Part shown: one piece after another, positions 59,636-64,000 of the stretch
How positions within the stretch are numbered: the stretch's first letter is position 1
How the letters are laid out: every line of letters starts with the position of its first letter
Notes under the pieces: generated by a model
Databases searched by the model: none
The model's input: only the letters and a program-made list of their open reading frames with translations
Told to the model about the DNA's origin: nothing
NCBI RefSeq assembly: GCF_026410385.1
Contig: NZ_JAPMLT010000003.1
Span: 310,001-374,000 of the forward strand
Origin: Tumebacillus lacus
GTDB taxonomy: Bacteria; Bacillota; Bacilli; Tumebacillales; Tumebacillaceae
DNA length: 64,000 nt
Direction of reading: 5' to 3'
Made by a program: the position numbers and the translations under genes

Positions 59636-60926
59636 GCGGGGTCACCTCCTCGCCGAGCACCCGCTGCAAAAACGCGGCCGTCTCCCGCGCCTGTGCCTCG
59701 CGGGTCAGCCCCAGCGCCGCCTCTTCCCGCATTGCCGGGATCTCACCCCGCCTCGCTTTCACCCACAGCCACCGCCGCAACTGCGACGCGATCTCCTGCG
59801 GATCGTCGAGCACCACCCCTGCCCCTCGCTCGCGGATCAGGTCGCCTGCCACGTTGTCGCCGTACCCGACGGCGAGGATCGGGCGTCCGGCCCCGATGTA
59901 TTCGAACAGCTTGCCGGTGTACACGCCCCGCTCCTCTGGATCATTCCACTGGAGCAACAGCAACAGATCGGCACGCGCCTGCAGCCGCAACGCTTCCTCA
60001 TAGGACACCTGCTGCTCGATCTCCACCTGCCGTTCAACGCCGTACCGGCGCGCCTGCTCCCGCACGCTCTCCAGATACCGCCCGTAAAACGACACCCGCA
60101 CCCGTTTCGCTTCCTCCCCCATCGCCTGCAACGCCGCAAACAGCGGAGCCGGGTCTTGCTTTCCTTCATAGACCATCCCCGTGTAGATCAGATCCAGCCC
60201 ATCCTCCCGCAGCGGCGGCCTCGCGCCGCTCGGCAGATCCTCCGGGTCATACCCGTTCAACACCACCTGCACCGGCTTCTCATATTTGGCCCGCAGCGTC
60301 TGGGCCAGCGGTTCTGACACCGTGATCAGCCCGGCCGCCTGTGACAGTGTCCACGTCTCCAGCCGCGACTCTAACGCCCGCCGCCAGCGCGGGTGCCCGT
60401 ACTGCGCATTGTCGGTCCACAGATCGCGCAGTTCGGCGACAAACGGCACCCCGTGCCGCTTGGACAGCGTGCGGGCGACGAGCAGTGACGTGAACGGAGC
60501 CCCGCTGGCGAGGATCACATCCGGTCGCCATTCCTTGATCCACCGCGACCCGGCCCGCACCGCCTGCCCATACCATCCGATCTGTCCGTCCGGGACGTTC
60601 AGCCACGTTTTGTACAGCCGTCCCAATCCCCGCAACAACCGGCTCTTCCACGACGAACCGCCCCCCACCGCATAGCCTTTCGCCGCCACCTGCCCGCGCC
60701 CGCCCATCGCCCACTCCACAGGCGCATTGACGTTGCGCCACTTCGTCGCCCGGATCGTTGTCGGCGGCACCTCGATCCGCAGATTGCCCTGCAAAGGCAG
60801 ATCCCTCGCCGTCAGCACCCGCACCTCATGCCCGAGACGGCGCAGGTACTTCGCCGTCTTTCCCACGCGCACCGCCCCGATCGTGTTGTACGGCGGGAAC
60901 AGGTACGACACCAGCATGATCCTCAT
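59598..60926 (-). CDS. Family 4 glycosyltransferase (second)
   Basis: 442 residues. The N-terminal domain shows SYLFPPYNTIGAVRVGKTAKYLRRLGHEVRVL and ILASGAPFTSLLVARTLSKRHGVPFVAELRDLW; the C-terminal one FEYIGAGRPILAVGYGDNVAGDLI. Typical of WbuB/EpsF-like enzymes that transfer sugars to lipid-linked intermediates. It is in the exopolysaccharide operon. Confidence 0.9.
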   Translation of the reverse strand: MRIMLVSYLFPPYNTIGAVRVGKTAKYLRRLGHEVRVLTARDLPLQGNLRIEVPPTTIRATKWRNVNAPVEWAMGGRGQVAAKGYAVGGGSSWKSRLLRGLGRLYKTWLNVPDGQIGWYGQAVRAGSRWIKEWRPDVILASGAPFTSLLVARTLSKRHGVPFVAELRDLWTDNAQYGHPRWRRALESRLETWTLSQAAGLITVSEPLAQTLRAKYEKPVQVVLNGYDPEDLPSGARPPLREDGLDLIYTGMVYEGKQDPAPLFAALQAMGEEAKRVRVSFYGRYLESVREQARRYGVERQVEIEQQVSYEEALRLQARADLLLLLQWNDPEERGVYTGKLFEYIGAGRPILAVGYGDNVAGDLIRERGAGVVLDDPQEIASQLRRWLWVKARRGEIPAMREEAALGLTREAQARETAAFLQRVLGEEVTPHGGTAGSPERIG

Positions 60927-60948
60927 CCCCGTCTCGCTCCCCCCACTC

Positions 60949-62394
60949 TCACATCGTCTCGACCAGCCGCCGATACAGATCGGTCTCGCCCTGATCCACC
61001 AGCTGCGAGTTGTGCCACAGCATAGAAAACTCGCCGTCGAACAGGCGGCACCGCGTCCGCAGACGGTCGATCAACACCCACGCCTCCCACGGATCGAGTC
61101 CGAGATACTGCCGGTGCAACACCGTCTGCTCCATCACGATCAACGGCCGCTCCCGCAACTTCAACTCTTCTCCCGTCAGCAGATTGAACACCGGATACTC
61201 ATAGCACACCCCGCAGCGAAATCCAGGTCGCTCCGCAAACGACAGCGTGCTGTCATAGTCGAGCCCGGCCTCCTCCCACGCCTGCCACGTCCCCGGCGCT
61301 TCCCAGCGCAAAAAATGCTGCCGTCCGCCCCACCGCTCCTGCTCGATCCCTTCCTCCGCGCAGACCAAGCGCAGCCGGTCAAACTCCCGCCGCAGCCGCC
61401 TCGGATCGCGATACGTCTCATAGCTCGGGTGCAGCCCGATCTCATGCCCCCGCTCCTTGATCCGCCGCATCAGCCGCCGCACCCACGGCTCCTCCAGCGA
61501 GTAGTCACCGTCGACCTCCCCGGCCCCGCTGTGATCCGCGATCAAATAGAACGCACTTCGCAACCCCTGCTGCTCGCTCCACTCCATCAGGTGATCGAAC
61601 GTGTTGTACGGGTCCCCGTCATAGTCTCCGTGCGCCGCCGCCCGCCACCAACCGCCGAGCCGCCTGACAGCCGCCTGCGCACTCCGCCGCCGCAGCGCAT
61701 CGCCTGCCGCCCGCTTCACCGTCTGGAAAAACGGCCGTCCCGCGCCCATCAGCGGCCAGTCGACATCATGGCTCAACCGGGGCGTGAACCGCCGTTTTTT
61801 CCGCTCCAGATCCGGCCACAGCGCACGCAACGCCCACCAGAGGATCTCCAGATACTCGTTCACCACCGGCCGCTCATAAAAATGCTCCTGCACCGCCAGC
61901 GACGCAAACGCCGGATATCTCCCCCGCACATCCCGCTCCTTGCGCACGATCTCCTCATACCGGGTCAGCATCCAAAACGCCCCGCCGAGCAGATCCGCCC
62001 CGATCTGCAGCCCGCCGTCCCACACGGCCAGATACCCGCCGTTTGGCACCTCCTCGCCGTACAGCACCGGCACGTCGGGCGCGACGAGCGGCGCTTTGAC
62101 CGGATGGCCCCCCGTATGCCAGCGCGGGACCGGTCGCGACGGCATCGCCTTTTCGGTCAGCCACTCCCCTTGCGGCGTCCGAAACAGCACATCGGCCAGA
62201 CGCAATTCCTTCCCGTCCTCCTCCTCGCCCCGTACGATCCGCCAGCCCGCTTCCTGCCCCGCGTGCAGCGCGATCTCCAGACCCAGAAACTCCTCAAACA
62301 TCACACGAGCCGCATACACTCGCTCCCGCTCATAACCCGCTCCATGAAAAACGTGCAGCACCAATACACACCGCCCCCTTTCCCGTGCCGCCAC
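60949..62394 (-). CDS. Polysaccharide deacetylase-like protein with N-terminal extension
   Basis: 481 residues from a GTG at 62394 with AGGGGTAGG upstream. The C-terminal half has the NodB-type fold: RLSHDVDWP (metal Asp), LRSAFYLIADHSG and GHEIGLHPSYETYRDPRRL (metal His residues). The N-terminal 190 residues (ADVLFRTPQGEWLTEKAM, LLGGAFWMLTRYEE) are of the unnamed type that often precedes such domains in polysaccharide clusters. It may deacetylate the exported polymer, although no signal peptide is seen. Confidence 0.8.
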   Translation of the reverse strand: MAARERGRCVLVLHVFHGAGYERERVYAARVMFEEFLGLEIALHAGQEAGWRIVRGEEEDGKELRLADVLFRTPQGEWLTEKAMPSRPVPRWHTGGHPVKAPLVAPDVPVLYGEEVPNGGYLAVWDGGLQIGADLLGGAFWMLTRYEEIVRKERDVRGRYPAFASLAVQEHFYERPVVNEYLEILWWALRALWPDLERKKRRFTPRLSHDVDWPLMGAGRPFFQTVKRAAGDALRRRSAQAAVRRLGGWWRAAAHGDYDGDPYNTFDHLMEWSEQQGLRSAFYLIADHSGAGEVDGDYSLEEPWVRRLMRRIKERGHEIGLHPSYETYRDPRRLRREFDRLRLVCAEEGIEQERWGGRQHFLRWEAPGTWQAWEEAGLDYDSTLSFAERPGFRCGVCYEYPVFNLLTGEELKLRERPLIVMEQTVLHRQYLGLDPWEAWVLIDRLRTRCRLFDGEFSMLWHNSQLVDQGETDLYRRLVETM

Positions 62395-62397
62395 GAC

Positions 62398-63381
62398 CTA
62401 CCCCTTGCTGCTGCGTCGGCTCTTCGCTGACCGATACCAATCCCGCACCCCTCGCAGCAGACTCGCCATCCCGTACTCGCGCACCGTATAATACGGCATG
62501 ATCCGCCCGCCCCAGTTCGTCTTCGAAGCGGCGACACTCTTCATGTTCGCGCCGATAAAGTCAAACCCGTCCGCCCCCGCCGCCTGCAAGTCTTGCAACA
62601 TCTCCCAGATTAACAACTGAGTCGCCCCGGATCGCAGATGTTCGGACGCACTTCCGACCAGCCAGCCGAGCGCCCGCCCGCCGGGTCGGTGCAAGATCAC
62701 CTGCGCCGTCGCCGGTTCGCCGTTTGGCGCGTAGCAGATGTAACTGCGCACCTGCTCCTCTCCCAGCAGTTCGGTCAACAGCCGCAGATCCTCACCGCTC
62801 ACCCGGTGCACAAACCCCTGCCGCTGCTCCGTCTCACGCAGACAGACCTGCACATCCTCCGGCCGCAACACCCGCTCACAGCGATATCCGGCGGCCCCCG
62901 CCTTTTTCACCCGATTGCGCACCATGCCGTCAGCCGCGGAGAGGTCGTAGGGAAAGTCCAGAGAGATCGTATACCGCACCCCCACGTCATACCCCGCCCA
63001 CTGCCACGGCCGCACATCGCTCACCTCCGGCCCGAACATCAGCATCCCCGCCAGCTTGCGTTCCCGCATCCGAGCGGCCAATGCCTCTGACACCTCCAGC
63101 CATTGGTGGGTCAACCTGTGAATCGACCGGGTCGGCGTCGGCAGAAAGCGCAGCGGCAGATAGGGATTGTGCAGCGGCTGACAGATGCGGCCGCGCTTGT
63201 CGAGATAGAGCATCGCCTCCATACTCGGCCGTCCGCTGTCACCCTGAATGCACACCTCCTCCAGCGTCACGCCCCATTTCCAGCGATTAAACTCGTGCCA
63301 CCCCGGCAACTCCAGCGGCGATCCCGATCTACCGTCCGGCTCCTGCATCAGTTCTTGCATCGGCTCCTGTGTCGTCTCCAT
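62398..63381 (-). CDS. FemAB/GNAT-type transferase
   Basis: 327 residues. An N-terminal part (LMFGPEVSDVRPWQWAGYDVGVRYTISLDFPYDL) and a C-terminal GNAT-fold half with the Pep-CTERM/FemAB-like VGSASEHLRSGATQLLIWEMLQDLQAAGADGFDFIG. Such proteins add amino acids or acyl groups to cell-surface saccharides. The ATG at 63381 has GGAGGGG and overlaps the flippase gene by 53 bases. The first 14 codons (TTQEPMQELMQEP) are repetitive. Confidence 0.8.
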   Translation of the reverse strand: METTQEPMQELMQEPDGRSGSPLELPGWHEFNRWKWGVTLEEVCIQGDSGRPSMEAMLYLDKRGRICQPLHNPYLPLRFLPTPTRSIHRLTHQWLEVSEALAARMRERKLAGMLMFGPEVSDVRPWQWAGYDVGVRYTISLDFPYDLSAADGMVRNRVKKAGAAGYRCERVLRPEDVQVCLRETEQRQGFVHRVSGEDLRLLTELLGEEQVRSYICYAPNGEPATAQVILHRPGGRALGWLVGSASEHLRSGATQLLIWEMLQDLQAAGADGFDFIGANMKSVAASKTNWGGRIMPYYTVREYGMASLLRGVRDWYRSAKSRRSSKG

Positions 63382-64000
63382 TTCGATCCCCTCCGATTTC
63401 CCGCTTGAAAAAGTACTGCATCGACCGCCACGACATCCACAGGTGGATCAGATAGCCGATCACCCCGGCCGCGCTCAGCACCAAGATCGCCGGCAGCGGC
63501 TCATACCCGAGGTGCCAGGCCAGCCAGATCGCCCCGGCCATCAGCAACAAGCGGCACACCTCGCGAATCAAATGCAGATCCTGCCGCTCAAACACAAACA
63601 GATTGCCCCCGAGCGGAAACGTGACAAATTGCAGGACAAACATCACGGCGAGCACCTGCACGTACACCCCGGCCTCCCGCCACTCGCTGCCAAAGATCCA
63701 GCCAAAACACCACGGGGCCAGCACAGCCGCCGCACCTGCAATCGGCACGCCGATCATCAGCATCTGCTTCGCCGTCCGCCAGAACAGCCGCCGCAGTTTG
63801 GGCTCCCGCTCCGCTGCCGGGAGTTTGACCAGTTCGGCCGCCTCCGCCAGATACACTTGCGCCATCGACGAGCCGATCACCTGAAGCGGCACCCCCATCA
63901 CCCGCTGAGCCAGCACATACCAGCCGACCACCTGCACCCCGTAGAACGCCGTCAAAAGCAGCGCAGGCAGTTGCAACACGAGGCTGTTCAAGATCGACGA
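63329..64000 (-). CDS. Polysaccharide flippase (Wzx/MATE-like), C-terminal part
   Basis: At least 223 residues, continuing off the right edge. Five or six membrane spans are visible (GVQVVGWYVLAQRVMGVP, MLMIGVPIAGAAAVLAPW, VLAVMFVLQFVTFPLGGNLF). This matches the last half of an oligosaccharide flippase that moves lipid-linked repeat units across the membrane. The C-terminal tail is Asp/Gly-rich. Confidence 0.82.
   Translation of the reverse strand, partial: SSILNSLVLQLPALLLTAFYGVQVVGWYVLAQRVMGVPLQVIGSSMAQVYLAEAAELVKLPAAEREPKLRRLFWRTAKQMLMIGVPIAGAAAVLAPWCFGWIFGSEWREAGVYVQVLAVMFVLQFVTFPLGGNLFVFERQDLHLIREVCRLLLMAGAIWLAWHLGYEPLPAILVLSAAGVIGYLIHLWMSWRSMQYFFKREIGGDRNGDDTGADARTDAGAGR

Noticed and set aside
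57272-60325. 1017-codon open frame on the plus strand
   Set aside because: Antisense to the glycosyltransferase/polymerase genes. It is rich in Arg, Pro and His from GC-rich codon shadows, and has no ribosome-binding site or domain.

Overview
The window looks like chromosome from a GC-rich, spore-forming member of the Bacilli. The protein set suggests a Tumebacillus/Alicyclobacillaceae-type organism; this is inferred from protein character alone and no database was consulted. Supporting signs are a sigma-H/Spo0A-type promoter in front of two KinB-like kinases, a caa3 oxidase operon, HemQ (the Gram-positive coproheme route), YlbF, many AGGAGG ribosome-binding sites and TTG/GTG starts. No rRNA, tRNA, CRISPR array, transposase or phage gene was seen. 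Most genes beyond 14 kb are on the minus strand.

Layout. 1-1 kb: ECF sigma factor and the start of its probable anti-sigma gene. 1-2.6 kb: ytqA-ytqB. 3 kb: sodA, convergent with a frameshifted HEAT-repeat gene. 4.6-7.2 kb: two coupled KinB-like sensor kinases. 7.3-10.5 kb: TPP-riboswitch-controlled ykoEDC transporter. 10.5-14 kb: a radical-SAM protein, a 34-residue peptide gene with four PIIW repeats, a 9-codon peptide gene ending in IIW, and a divergent MFS exporter. I read this as an apparently undescribed RiPP-like system. 14-24.8 kb: uvsE, a glutaredoxin-like protein, a second MFS protein, ylbF, an aldo/keto reductase, a DUF4397 protein, cardiolipin synthase, and a PAP2 phosphatase with two unknown membrane proteins. 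24.9-29.6 kb: caa3 oxidase operon with ctaB inside it. 29.9-34.9 kb: RlmL-like methyltransferase, three covarying hairpin elements, aromatic amino acid hydroxylase and hemQ. 34.9-36.9 kb: duplicated unknown exported proteins. 37-40.5 kb: nosD-L-Y-F without nosZ. 40.6-45.2 kb: acetyltransferases, a DUF3231 protein, a CAT-like protein and a second ECF sigma/anti-sigma pair. 45.3-55.2 kb: ppc, phzF, a secreted carboxypeptidase, a HemAT-like sensor and the glyoxylate-shunt genes aceB-aceA. 55.3-64 kb: small Cys- and His/Met-containing proteins, an ASCH protein and an exopolysaccharide operon that runs off the right edge.

Functional themes: aerobic respiration and haem/copper handling (cta operon, hemQ, nos assembly genes, sodA, HemAT); anaplerosis and C2 growth (ppc, aceA, aceB); sporulation entry (KinB pair, ylbF); envelope and exopolysaccharide synthesis (cls, PAP2, LCP, glycosyltransferases, flippase, FemAB-like protein). 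The two most novel signals are the PIIW peptide/radical-SAM locus and the three structured hairpins at 31.7-32.1 kb, whose stems differ in sequence while their pairing and loops are kept.
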